Part shown: one piece after another, positions 56,880 through 64,000 of the stretch
Position numbering within the stretch: the first letter of the stretch is position 1
Layout: each line of letters opens with the position of its first letter
NCBI RefSeq assembly: GCF_011043545.1
Contig: NZ_JAAKGP010000010.1
Location: forward strand, 35,584 to 99,583
Direction: 5' to 3'
Source: Rhodobacter sp. SGA-6-6
Lineage (GTDB): Bacteria > Pseudomonadota > Alphaproteobacteria > Rhodobacterales > Rhodobacteraceae
DNA length: 64,000 nt
Position numbers and translations under genes: made by a program
Notes under the pieces: generated by a model
The model's input: only the letters and a program-made list of their open reading frames with translations
Databases searched by the model: none
Told to the model about the DNA's origin: nothing

Positions 56880-58560
56880 CAGGCAAGCTCCCTCCCCCTC
56901 CGACATCCAGAAGGCGCATCAGGACTGGCTGGAGCAGCTCTACGCACCCGCAACCGCGCAAACGCCCGAGCGCCGCAGCTTCGAGGTGGATATCGGCAAG
57001 AAGATCGAACCGCTCTACTCGCCCGCCTCGCTGGAAGAGATCGGCTTCGACCATGACCGCGATGTCGGCTTCCCGGGGCAGTACCCGTTCACCCGCGGCG
57101 ACTCGCCCACCATGTATCGGACCGAGCCTTTCGTCGTTTCGGCCTATTCGGGCTATGGCGAGGCGGTGGAATGCAACAAGCGGTTCAGGAAGCTGATCGG
57201 ACTGGGCGTCGAACAAATCCTCGTCGCCTTCGACCTGCCCACCCAGTGCGGCTATGATTCAGACGACCTGATGTCGGCGGGTGAGGTCGGCAAGGTCGGC
57301 GTCTCCATCGACACTCTGGCCGACATGGAGCTGCTGTTCGACGGCATCCCGCTGAACTCGGTCAAGCGGGTCGGCACGCTGGGCAATGCCATCGGCCCGA
57401 TCGTAGCGGCGCTCTATGCCGCCCTCGGCGAGAAGCAGGGGCTGGACTACAGCCAGTATACTGTCAATCTCCAGAATGATCCGCTGAAGGAATATCTCGC
57501 CCGCGGCACCCAGATCATCCCGGCGGAGCCGGCGGCGCGGCTGGCGGTGGACCCGGTGGTCTGGTGTGCCGAACATGCGCCGCACTGGTCGCCGATCACC
57601 GTCTGCTACAACCACCTGAACGCCGGCGGCGCGGGGTCGACCTGGGGCGCCTCGCTGGCGCTGGCCAATGCGATCCACTACCTCGACCTGCTGGTCGCGC
57701 GCGGCCTGCCCATCGACAAGGTGGCACCGCTGTTCCACATGTTCCCCGACGAGCGGCACGATTTCTTCGTCTCGGTCGCCAACCTGCGGGCGCTGCGGCG
57801 GACCTGGGCGCGGCTCTTGCGCGAACGCTATGGCGCCCAGGCGACGGCATCGCTGGCACTGAAGACCACGGTCTACGGCCACGGTCAGGAAACCCTTCAG
57901 GAACCGCTGAATAACATCGTCCGCATCGGCTTCGGCACCCTGGCCTATGTGCTGGGCGGGGCGAGCTACGTCTATATCGCTTCCTACGACGAGGCGGTCA
58001 GCACACCGACCGAGGAAACTGTCCGCGTCGCTATCCGCACGCAGCAGATCCTGGCGCAGGAGCACGGCTTCACCGACACCATCGACCCCCTGGGCGGATC
58101 GTATTTCGTCGAGACTCTGACCAAGACCACTGCCGAAGACATGTGGGCGCAGATCGCCCGCATCGACGAGATCGGCGGTGCGCTGCGGGTGATCGACAGC
58201 GGCTTTGGACGCGAGATCATGAACCGCGGCGCTCAGCTGCGGCAGAAGCGGCTGGACAGTGGGCAGCGGCCCTGGGTCACGGTGAACATGTATCCAGAAA
58301 AGCCCAACGTGCCGAACACCGCCTTCCGCATGGACCCCTCGACCACCGAGCGCCAGCACGCCCGCACCGCCGAAATCCGCCGCACCCGCGACAACGACAG
58401 GGTGCAGCGCGCACTGGCGGCGATCGACAAGGCCTGCGAGCAGGGCGAGAACCAGATGCCCGCCGTGCTGGAGGCGGTTCGGGCCTATGCGACGGTGGGC
58501 GAGATCTGCGAGCGCTGGCGGCGGGCCTATGGCACCTTCGAGCCGTCGGTGGCATTCTGA
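56869..58560 (+). CDS. Acyl-CoA mutase large subunit (methylmalonyl-CoA mutase family), divergent
   Basis: A 563-residue TIM-barrel subunit of a B12-dependent acyl-CoA mutase. Family features are YPFTRG and TMY (72-83), VAFDLPT and GYDSDD (119-133), LFDGIPL, LQNDPLKEY (201-209) and IDPLGGSYFVE. Residues equivalent to methylmalonyl-CoA mutase Arg207 and His244 appear to be Arg224 and His249. The substrate-contacting Tyr89 equivalent is Ser79 (RGDSPTMY); it is Ile in 2-hydroxyisobutyryl-CoA mutase. The segment normally reading FFWGIGMNFF is FHMFPDERHDFF (289-300). The fused B12 domain of classical mutases is absent and supplied in trans by the 52713 gene. Substrate is probably new or rare. Confidence 0.9.
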   Translation: MPDDRQAPSPSDIQKAHQDWLEQLYAPATAQTPERRSFEVDIGKKIEPLYSPASLEEIGFDHDRDVGFPGQYPFTRGDSPTMYRTEPFVVSAYSGYGEAVECNKRFRKLIGLGVEQILVAFDLPTQCGYDSDDLMSAGEVGKVGVSIDTLADMELLFDGIPLNSVKRVGTLGNAIGPIVAALYAALGEKQGLDYSQYTVNLQNDPLKEYLARGTQIIPAEPAARLAVDPVVWCAEHAPHWSPITVCYNHLNAGGAGSTWGASLALANAIHYLDLLVARGLPIDKVAPLFHMFPDERHDFFVSVANLRALRRTWARLLRERYGAQATASLALKTTVYGHGQETLQEPLNNIVRIGFGTLAYVLGGASYVYIASYDEAVSTPTEETVRVAIRTQQILAQEHGFTDTIDPLGGSYFVETLTKTTAEDMWAQIARIDEIGGALRVIDSGFGREIMNRGAQLRQKRLDSGQRPWVTVNMYPEKPNVPNTAFRMDPSTTERQHARTAEIRRTRDNDRVQRALAAIDKACEQGENQMPAVLEAVRAYATVGEICERWRRAYGTFEPSVAF

Positions 58561-58581
58561 GCGCCGGTTAGGCCGAACGGA

Positions 58582-58613
58582 AAAGGGGCGCCTCCGGCTT
58601 GGGGCGCCCCTTT
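58582..58613. terminator. Bidirectional rho-independent terminator between convergent operons
   Basis: A perfect 11-bp stem AAAGGGGCGCC/GGCGCCCCTTT (58582-58592 and 58603-58613) with a 10-nt loop. T-runs follow on both strands. It lies 21 bp after the mutase stop and 17 bp before the Rid-family stop. Confidence 0.85.
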
Positions 58614-58630
58614 CATCATTTCCGATAGCG

Positions 58631-59005
58631 TCAAGCCATCGCCACCGCATTGATCTCGACCAGCCAGGCGGGATCGAGCAGCCGGGCGGACACCACGGTC
58701 AGCGCCGGGGTCCGCTTGCCCAGCACCTCGCCGCGGACCACCCGGTTCTCGGCCGCGAAGGCCGGGTCGGCCAGGAAGACGGTGACGTTCACCAGATGGT
58801 CCAGCGTCAGCCCCGCCGCGGCCAGACGCGCCTCGACATTTGTCCAGGCGGCACGGCACTGCGCGGCGAAGCCCTCGGGCAGCGAACCGTCGGCCGCCTC
58901 GGCGGTCTGGCCGCTGACGAAGACCATCCGGCTGGCGCCCGACACCTCGACCGCCTGCGCATAGCCCCCGGTCGGCCCGGGGGAGAAAGCCCTGATCCCG
59001 GCCAT
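58631..59005 (-). CDS. Rid-family protein
   Basis: A 124-residue Rid-superfamily member, last gene of the transporter operon. VFVSGQTAEAADGS, the helix AAWTNVEARLAAAGLTLD and VNVTVFLADP are typical. Around the RidA active site the conserved Arg is Leu (TPALTVV) and the terminal acidic pair reads VEIN, so classical imine deaminase activity is not expected. It starts 2 bp from the SDR stop. It may bind or process a nitrogenous intermediate of the imported compound. Confidence 0.87.
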   Translation of the reverse strand: MAGIRAFSPGPTGGYAQAVEVSGASRMVFVSGQTAEAADGSLPEGFAAQCRAAWTNVEARLAAAGLTLDHLVNVTVFLADPAFAAENRVVRGEVLGKRTPALTVVSARLLDPAWLVEINAVAMA

Positions 59006-59007
59006 GG

Positions 59008-59787
59008 TCAGAGCAGGTGCATGTGCATGCCGCCGTCGATGTCGAAATGCCCGCCGGTCGAGAAGCCGAACGTGCCTTTCGCCAGCGTGGCGACGCCGCG
59101 GCCCACATCCTCGGGCGAGCCCCAGCGATTGATGGGCGTGAAGCCCTTGGCCATCATGTCGTCGTAGCGCGCCACCACCGCCGGGGCCGAGGTCATGCCA
59201 GTGCGGATCAGGCCGGGACGGATTTCGTGGACGGCGATGCCCTCTTCCGCCAGCCGCGTGGCGAAAAGCTGCGAGAGCATGGTCATGCCAGCCTTCGAGA
59301 TGCAGTATTCGCCGCGCAGGATGCTTGCGATCTTCGCCCCGCTCGACGAGATGCAGATGATGCTGCGGTAATGGTTCGACGGCGCGGCGATCATCCGCTT
59401 GGCAACCTTCTGCGTCATGAAGAAATGCGAGCGCAGGTTGACGTTCAGGCAGCGGTTGTAGCTTTCGACCGACACTTCCAGCAGATCGCCCCGCACCATC
59501 GCGCCCACGCCGGCGTTGTTGACCAGCGTGTCGATGCGACCGAAGGCGTTCCAGGCCGCCTCGACGATGGCTTCCTGCGCATCCAGATCGGACACGTCGC
59601 CCTTCACGAAGGCGGCCCGCTGGCCGCGCGCTTTCACGCCTTCGATGGCGGCGGCGGCTTCCTCGTCCTCGGCGATGTCGTTGATGACGACATCGAAGCC
59701 GTTCTCGGCCAACGCCCAGGCGATGCCGCGGCCGATGCCGCTCCTGCCCCCGGTGATGAAGGCGATCGGGCTTTCACTCTGTGACAT
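59008..59787 (-). CDS. Short-chain dehydrogenase/reductase (FabG-like)
   Basis: A 259-residue SDR: TGGRSGIG (12-19), Asp at the end of beta-2 (INDIAED), NNAG near 92, catalytic Ser in ICISSSGAK and Tyr-Lys in YCISK near 160. The C-terminus (GGHFDIDGGMHMHLL) is of the FabG-like 3-ketoacyl reductase type. The gene lies between the PotC-like permease (45-bp gap) and the Rid gene (2-bp gap). It could oxidise the hydroxyacyl-CoA formed by the convergent mutase operon or an alcohol in the imported compound. Confidence 0.9.
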   Translation of the reverse strand: MSQSESPIAFITGGRSGIGRGIAWALAENGFDVVINDIAEDEEAAAAIEGVKARGQRAAFVKGDVSDLDAQEAIVEAAWNAFGRIDTLVNNAGVGAMVRGDLLEVSVESYNRCLNVNLRSHFFMTQKVAKRMIAAPSNHYRSIICISSSGAKIASILRGEYCISKAGMTMLSQLFATRLAEEGIAVHEIRPGLIRTGMTSAPAVVARYDDMMAKGFTPINRWGSPEDVGRGVATLAKGTFGFSTGGHFDIDGGMHMHLL

Positions 59788-59832
59788 GATATTCTCCCTG
59801 ATCAGTCAAGAAATCGGTTGTGGATGCGGGGG

Positions 59833-60669
59833 TCAATGCCCCTCGCCCTCCGCCTTGGGAACGAAGCCGCTTCCCCGGTTCAGCCAGGCGGCCAGCGCGA
59901 CCGCGACAAGGCTGAAGCCGATGAGGATGGTGGCGATGGCAGTGATGGTCGGGTTGATCTGAAGCACCAGCTGGTTGAACATCCGCTTCGGAATGGTGAG
60001 ATGGGTGCCGGAGACGAACAGCGTCACCACCACCTCGTCGAAGCTGATCACGAAGGCGAACAGCCAGGCGGCGGCGGCATTCGGCAGCAGGTTCGGCATC
60101 AGGATCCGGGTCATCATCTGCCAGCGGCTTGCCCCCAGCGTCAGGGCCACCTGTTCGACCCGCACGTCGAAGGACCGTATCGCCAGCGTCATCAGCAGCA
60201 CAACATAGGGAGCAGCGATCACCACATGCGCAGCGATCAGCGCCAGATAGTTCCCCAGGATGCCGATCCGGGCATAGAAGATGTAGAGCGCCACCGCGAT
60301 GATCACCGGCGGCAGGATCATCGGCGAGATGAAGTTGGTCTCCAGTGCGCCGCGCCCCCTGAAAGTTCCGCGGACGATGCCGTAGGCCGCAAGCGTGCCA
60401 AGGCCGAGGGCAAGGGTGCTGGAACTCACCCCGATGATCAGCGAATTCAGCGCGGCTTCCAGCCACAGCGGATCGCTGAAGAACGCCTCATACCAGCGCA
60501 GCGACAGGCCGGGCGGCGGAAAGCGCAGCGACTCCGCGCTGGAGAACGACATCGGCACCACGACGATGATCGGCAGGGCCAGGAACAGCAGCACCAGGAT
60601 GCCCACGGTGGCCAGGGGCAGGCGCCGCAGCCGTTCCCGGCGCCGGCTTGCTGCGAGATGCGCGTTCAT
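59833..60669 (-). CDS. Spermidine/putrescine-type ABC transporter permease (PotC-like)
   Basis: A 278-residue permease with six membrane helices and the coupling motif VALTLGASRWQMMTRILMPNL near residue 180. The N-terminus is short and basic. The ATG at 60669 overlaps the PotB-like stop by 4 bp. It pairs with that permease to form the channel. Family relatives import polyamines, but also other amines and carboxylates. Confidence 0.9.
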   Translation of the reverse strand: MNAHLAASRRRERLRRLPLATVGILVLLFLALPIIVVVPMSFSSAESLRFPPPGLSLRWYEAFFSDPLWLEAALNSLIIGVSSSTLALGLGTLAAYGIVRGTFRGRGALETNFISPMILPPVIIAVALYIFYARIGILGNYLALIAAHVVIAAPYVVLLMTLAIRSFDVRVEQVALTLGASRWQMMTRILMPNLLPNAAAAWLFAFVISFDEVVVTLFVSGTHLTIPKRMFNQLVLQINPTITAIATILIGFSLVAVALAAWLNRGSGFVPKAEGEGH

Positions 60670-61565
60670 TCCACCCTCCGCAGGCGTTGGTAGGCGACGA
60701 AAAGCCCGACGGTCAGCACCAGCAGCACCAGCGAGATCGCGGCAGCGAGGTTCCAGCGCGGGAACTGGTTGATCAGGATGTCCAGCATATTCGCGATCAG
60801 CGGCACCTTGCCGCCGCCCAGGATCGCCGGCGTAATGTAGAAGCCGAGGCTGAGGATCGAGATCAGGATGAAGGTCGCCCCCAGGGCGGGCAGCGTCAGC
60901 GGAAAGAACACCCGCCAGAAGAACTGGAACGACGAGGCGCCCATCGTATAGGCGATCTGCCGCAGGCGCGGATCCACCTGAAGCATCGCCGCGAACAGCG
61001 GCAGCAGCATGAAGGGCAGCAGCACGTTGATCATGCCGATGGCCACGCCAAGTTCGTTGTAGAGGAACTCCACCGGCTTCTCGGTCAGCCCGGTCGACAT
61101 CAGGAAGCGGTTCACGATGCCGGAATTGCCGAGAACCACGATCCAGGCATAGGTCCGCACCAGGATCGAGACCCAGAACGAGGTCACGATGATCGCCAGC
61201 GCCACGGTCTGGCCACGCCGCGAAAGTCCGGTCATCCAATAGGCCAGCGGATAGCCGATCAGCGCACAGGCGAACGACACGACAAGGGCGATGCGGATGG
61301 TGCGCCAGACCACCGGCAGATAGACCTTGGAGGCCGCAACCTCCTGGAAGTTCGCCACCGTGACCGCCCCGGTCTTCTGGTCGAGCAGGCTGGAGGCGGC
61401 AGTCATCAGGAGCGGCAGGTTGAAGACGAAGCCGACCAGCAGCAACAGCGGCAGCACCCAGACGAAACCGCTCGGCTGTCGTCTGGCGGCAGGTCGCACC
61501 GCACGGGCGGCACCGGCCGGATATCGGCCGGAGGCGGTCCTGCTGGTCTGGGTCTGGTTGGTCAT
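60666..61565 (-). CDS. Spermidine/putrescine-type ABC transporter permease (PotB-like)
   Basis: A 299-residue permease. A basic, probably cytoplasmic N-terminal stretch of about 35 residues precedes six helices; the coupling loop IAYTMGASSFQFFWRVFFPLT lies near residue 205. The ATG at 61565 has a GGAGA-type site upstream; a more distant in-frame ATG at 61634 would overlap the hairpin after the binding-protein gene and is unlikely. Coupled to the PotC-like gene. Confidence 0.9.
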   Translation of the reverse strand: MTNQTQTSRTASGRYPAGAARAVRPAARRQPSGFVWVLPLLLLVGFVFNLPLLMTAASSLLDQKTGAVTVANFQEVAASKVYLPVVWRTIRIALVVSFACALIGYPLAYWMTGLSRRGQTVALAIIVTSFWVSILVRTYAWIVVLGNSGIVNRFLMSTGLTEKPVEFLYNELGVAIGMINVLLPFMLLPLFAAMLQVDPRLRQIAYTMGASSFQFFWRVFFPLTLPALGATFILISILSLGFYITPAILGGGKVPLIANMLDILINQFPRWNLAAAISLVLLVLTVGLFVAYQRLRRVE

Positions 61566-61594
61566 GGGGTCTCCGCAACTGCCCGGATGGGGAA

Positions 61595-61626
61595 ACGCTG
61601 GCCTGCCCCAGGAGGCAGGCCAGCGT
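61595..61626 (-). promoter_or_regulatory. Intercistronic hairpin after the PotD-like gene
   Basis: A perfect 13-bp stem (61595-61607 and 61614-61626) with a 6-nt loop, 8 bp after the binding-protein stop on the minus strand. It probably raises binding-protein output relative to the permeases by protecting the upstream mRNA. Inferred from position. Confidence 0.65.
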
Positions 61627-61634
61627 GTCGGCAC

Positions 61635-62651
61635 TTATTGCGCCAGCTTGAATTCCTGCCAGCGGCGCTCGACCTCATCGGCGTTGTCGAACCACCACTT
61701 GCCGTCGGTCACGAACTGGACATCCCGGTTCTCCTTGTAGTTGGGGAACTGGTGCAGACGGTCCTGCGGCAGCAGCGGATCCAGCGCCGGGCTGGGGCCG
61801 GTATAGCTGATATACTGGGCGACGCAGGCCTGTTTCTCGGGATCGGAATATTCGTGCAGGTAGAGCATCGCCGCTTCCTGCATCGCTGGGTCCGACTCTT
61901 TCGGCACGCCCCACCACGAGGTTTCCAGCATCCCGCCCTTGAACGAATGGGCGAGCGTGTCCTTGTTCACGATCCGGCCGGACCAGCCGATCGCATATTG
62001 CGCCTCGTTGTCTTCCAGAAGCTGGGCCACCTGCCCGCCGGCCGACCACCAGATCACGTCGCCCTTCACCCGCTCCAGCGTCTTGAACGCGCGGTCCAGG
62101 TCGAGCGGGAACAGTTCTTCCGGCGGCACGCCATCGGCCAGTGCCGCGAAGGCCAGCACGTAGCCGGGATAGTCCGGCAGCGCGCGCTTGCCCGGGAAGT
62201 TCTCGGTATCGAAGAACTCCTGCCAAGTGGTCGGCGCCTTCGCGTCCGGGCGCCAGGCCATGATGGTCGAGAAGTAGGTATGGGCGAAACCATAGGGTTT
62301 CTGCGCGTCCGGAAACATCTCGAACGGCGCCACCGCCTCCCAGTTGATGGGATCGAGCATGCCCGAGGCCTGGGCGCGCTCCAGTTCGGTGGTCTCGAGG
62401 TCCATCAGCGCGACATCGACGGCGCCCGCCTGGACCTTGCCGGCCAGCTTGGCAAAGCCCGCCGGAGTTTCGAGTTCGACGGCGATGCCGTATTTCTCGG
62501 TGAAGGGCGCATCGACGCATTTCTGCACCGCATCGGTCCATTCTCCCCCGGCGGTAAGGATGCGCAGCACCTTGGCCGGTTCAGCCGTGGCCGCAGAGGA
62601 CAGGGAAGCGGCGGCAACAGCAAGCCAGCCAACCGCGAGGTTGTTTTTCAT
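61635..62651 (-). CDS. Periplasmic substrate-binding protein, spermidine/putrescine type (PotD-like)
   Basis: A 338-residue secreted binding protein with a signal peptide (MKNNLAVGWLAVAAASLSSAATA). The mature part begins VLRILTAGGEWTDAV and has the PotD-family WWSAGGQVAQLLEDNEAQYAIGWSG segment (about 200-224). An acidic tetrad for polyamine binding is not obvious, so the ligand may differ. The ATG at 62651 has GGAGAG upstream. It follows the ATPase gene by 53 bp and precedes a very stable hairpin. Confidence 0.9.
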   Translation of the reverse strand: MKNNLAVGWLAVAAASLSSAATAEPAKVLRILTAGGEWTDAVQKCVDAPFTEKYGIAVELETPAGFAKLAGKVQAGAVDVALMDLETTELERAQASGMLDPINWEAVAPFEMFPDAQKPYGFAHTYFSTIMAWRPDAKAPTTWQEFFDTENFPGKRALPDYPGYVLAFAALADGVPPEELFPLDLDRAFKTLERVKGDVIWWSAGGQVAQLLEDNEAQYAIGWSGRIVNKDTLAHSFKGGMLETSWWGVPKESDPAMQEAAMLYLHEYSDPEKQACVAQYISYTGPSPALDPLLPQDRLHQFPNYKENRDVQFVTDGKWWFDNADEVERRWQEFKLAQ

Positions 62652-62704
62652 GTCATCTCTCCCATGTTGTTGAACCCCGGTCTGCCCGGGCCTTGTTTTT
62701 CTTG

Positions 62705-63766
62705 TCAGCTCGCCAGCAGCCAGAGATCCTCCGGGTTCCATGCCAGCCCCACCCGGCTACCCGCCGGGAAGTCTCGTTTGGTCTGGGCGGTCTGGACGAC
62801 GAAGTCGAACCCGCCCTCGCTTTGCAAATGCACCCGGACGCCTTCGCCCAGGAAGACGGTCTCGCGCACTATGGCCGCGACCGAGCCCGTCGCGCCGGGC
62901 TCGACGATCGCGATCTGCTCGGGCCGCAGGATTCCCACCGTTGCGTCGCCACCCTTGATGCCATTGCCTGGAGGATGTGCGCTGATGCGCTCGCCACCGG
63001 GCAGTTCGATGAAGACTCCCTCCGCTGCCGAGCGCAGCGGGCCGCGAAACACGTTGGCGACGCCGAGGAAGCCCGCCACGAATTCGTTGGCAGGTTCGTG
63101 ATAGGCCTGCCGCGGCTCGGCGATCTGCTGGATGCGGCCTTCCGACATGATCACCACCTCGTCGGCCATCGACATCGCCTCGTCCTGGTCGTGCGTGACC
63201 AGCAGAGTGGTGATCCCAAGCTCGCGCTGCAGATGACGCAGCTCCAGCCGCACCTCCTCGCGCAGCTTGCGGTCCAGCGCTGCCAAGGGTTCGTCCAGCA
63301 GAAGGACACTCGGCTGGAAGACGATAGCCCGTGCGATGGCCACACGCTGTTGCTGGCCTCCCGAAAGCTGCGCAGGCTTGCGGCGGGCGAAATCGGTGAT
63401 GCGAACGCGCTCCAGCGCTTCCATGACGCGGGGTCGGATCTGGGCTTCGGGGAAACGCCGGACACGCAGCGGGAAGGCCACGTTCTCGTAGACCGAGAGA
63501 TGCGGAAACAGCGCATAGCTTTGGAACACCAGTCCCACATTGCGTTCCGCAGAAGGCAGGAACGTCACGTCGCGGTCGTCCACCAGGATGCGGCCGGACG
63601 ACGGCAGGTTGATGCCGGCCAGGATGGACAGCATGGTGCTCTTGCCCGATCCGCTGGGGCCGAGCACCGCGGTCAGGGTGCCGGAACGCACCGACATGGA
63701 GATGTCGGACAGCGCCTGATAGGCCCCGTAGAACATGTTCAGGTTTTCGATGCGGATCGAACTCAA
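62705..63766 (-). CDS. Spermidine/putrescine-type ABC transporter ATP-binding protein (PotA-like)
   Basis: A 353-residue ATPase: Walker A GPSGSGKST (about 36-44), signature LSGGQQQR near 136, Walker B VLLLDEP, switch VTHDQDEA and a C-terminal TOBE-type regulatory domain from about residue 240. The best start is TTG at 63766 (SSIRIENLNMFYG follows); no ATG precedes the first strand, and the ribosome-binding site (GGGG) is weak. It is the first gene of the six-gene minus-strand operon potA-D-B-C-SDR-Rid. Confidence 0.88.
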   Translation of the reverse strand: MSSIRIENLNMFYGAYQALSDISMSVRSGTLTAVLGPSGSGKSTMLSILAGINLPSSGRILVDDRDVTFLPSAERNVGLVFQSYALFPHLSVYENVAFPLRVRRFPEAQIRPRVMEALERVRITDFARRKPAQLSGGQQQRVAIARAIVFQPSVLLLDEPLAALDRKLREEVRLELRHLQRELGITTLLVTHDQDEAMSMADEVVIMSEGRIQQIAEPRQAYHEPANEFVAGFLGVANVFRGPLRSAAEGVFIELPGGERISAHPPGNGIKGGDATVGILRPEQIAIVEPGATGSVAAIVRETVFLGEGVRVHLQSEGGFDFVVQTAQTKRDFPAGSRVGLAWNPEDLWLLAS

Positions 63767-64000
63767 GTCTGCTACCCCGTCTTTCTCATTGTCGGGTTAT
63801 CGGCCCGGTTTCCCTGCCCGCTCCGGATACAAACCAGTCTTTCCAGTTTGTGGCGGATCGGCAATTAGCGATTGTTTATGCGTGCTATCAGGCTGAATAA
63901 TGCGGTGGCTCGTCGTTGCCGAAACGGTCTCCGCGACCGCGCTATCGGCCATTCGCAGACCAAGATTTGTCGATGAACATCGTAGGTCAAAGCTTCTCGA
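63767..64000. other. Upstream region of the PotA-like operon, to window edge
   Basis: No gene can be supported in these 234 bp. An inverted repeat ACAAAC/GTTTGT with an 11-nt centre lies at 63829-63851, about 65-85 bp upstream of the first operon gene on the minus strand, and could be an operator. Base composition is more mixed than in coding DNA. Sequence beyond the edge is needed to find the regulator. Confidence 0.4.

Noticed and set aside
52713..58560. 2-hydroxyisobutyryl-CoA mutase operon (HcmAB)
   Set aside because: Gene content fits, but the diagnostic Ile and Asp positions appear as Ser79 and Gly111, so the assignment is not supported.
60648..63101. An 817-codon plus-strand open frame opposite the Pot-like operon
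   Set aside because: Antisense artefact of high G+C; the minus-strand ABC genes are complete.

Overview
The window is very G+C-rich, densely packed bacterial chromosome. Linked rpsB-tsf, a DUF502 membrane protein, a DUF6455 protein, many ABC importers and many CoA-dependent catabolic genes point to an alphaproteobacterium, most likely Rhodobacterales (Paracoccus/Rhodobacter-like). This was judged by eye, not from a database. I see no rRNA, complete tRNA, CRISPR array or insertion sequence.

Layout. 1-8.8 kb is housekeeping and mixed genes: a patatin cut by the window edge, DUF502, pseudouridine salvage (psuK-psuG), rpsB-tsf with promoter and terminators, a LuxR-type regulator diverging from a DAO-family flavoprotein, and a 2H phosphodiesterase. 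8.9-19.5 kb holds a branched-chain-amino-acid-type ABC importer and an HpaB-type flavin monooxygenase cluster. That cluster has a Rid protein, DUF1028, DUF6455, a LysR regulator and an unusual flavin reductase fused to a LysR effector domain. 19.5-35.2 kb is a run of 15 tightly spaced minus-strand genes, read away from a divergent TetR gene: hydrolase, SDR, amidase, crotonase-like protein, MaoC hydratase, a second Liv-type importer, acyl-CoA dehydrogenase, CoA ligase, EamA exporter, FAD synthetase without a kinase domain, aspartase and HutD. A CaiB-type CoA transferase follows tetR.

37.2-47.6 kb is a trimethylated-osmolyte module. A ProXWV/TmoXWV-like importer with a double permease sits beside TorR, TorS and TorT homologues and a substrate-binding-protein gene broken by one in-frame amber codon. 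Tandem 10-bp-spaced boxes lie between the importer and the response regulator. 47.8-48.7 kb carries three orphan small genes.

At 48.9 kb a 45-nt 3' fragment of tRNA-Arg(CCG), followed by a decayed integrase, marks what looks like the end of an integrated island reaching past the right edge. Its cargo is a 3-ketosteroid-dehydrogenase-like flavoprotein, a LysR gene, and a translationally coupled operon for a two-subunit B12-dependent acyl-CoA mutase with its GTPase chaperone, a CoA ligase and a thiolase. A convergent operon encodes a polyamine-type importer, an SDR and a Rid protein. Together these suggest uptake, CoA activation, carbon-skeleton rearrangement, oxidation and thiolysis of an unidentified organic acid or amine.

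The strongest candidates for something undescribed are the ligand-domain/flavin-reductase fusion with its monooxygenase, and the divergent acyl-CoA mutase island.
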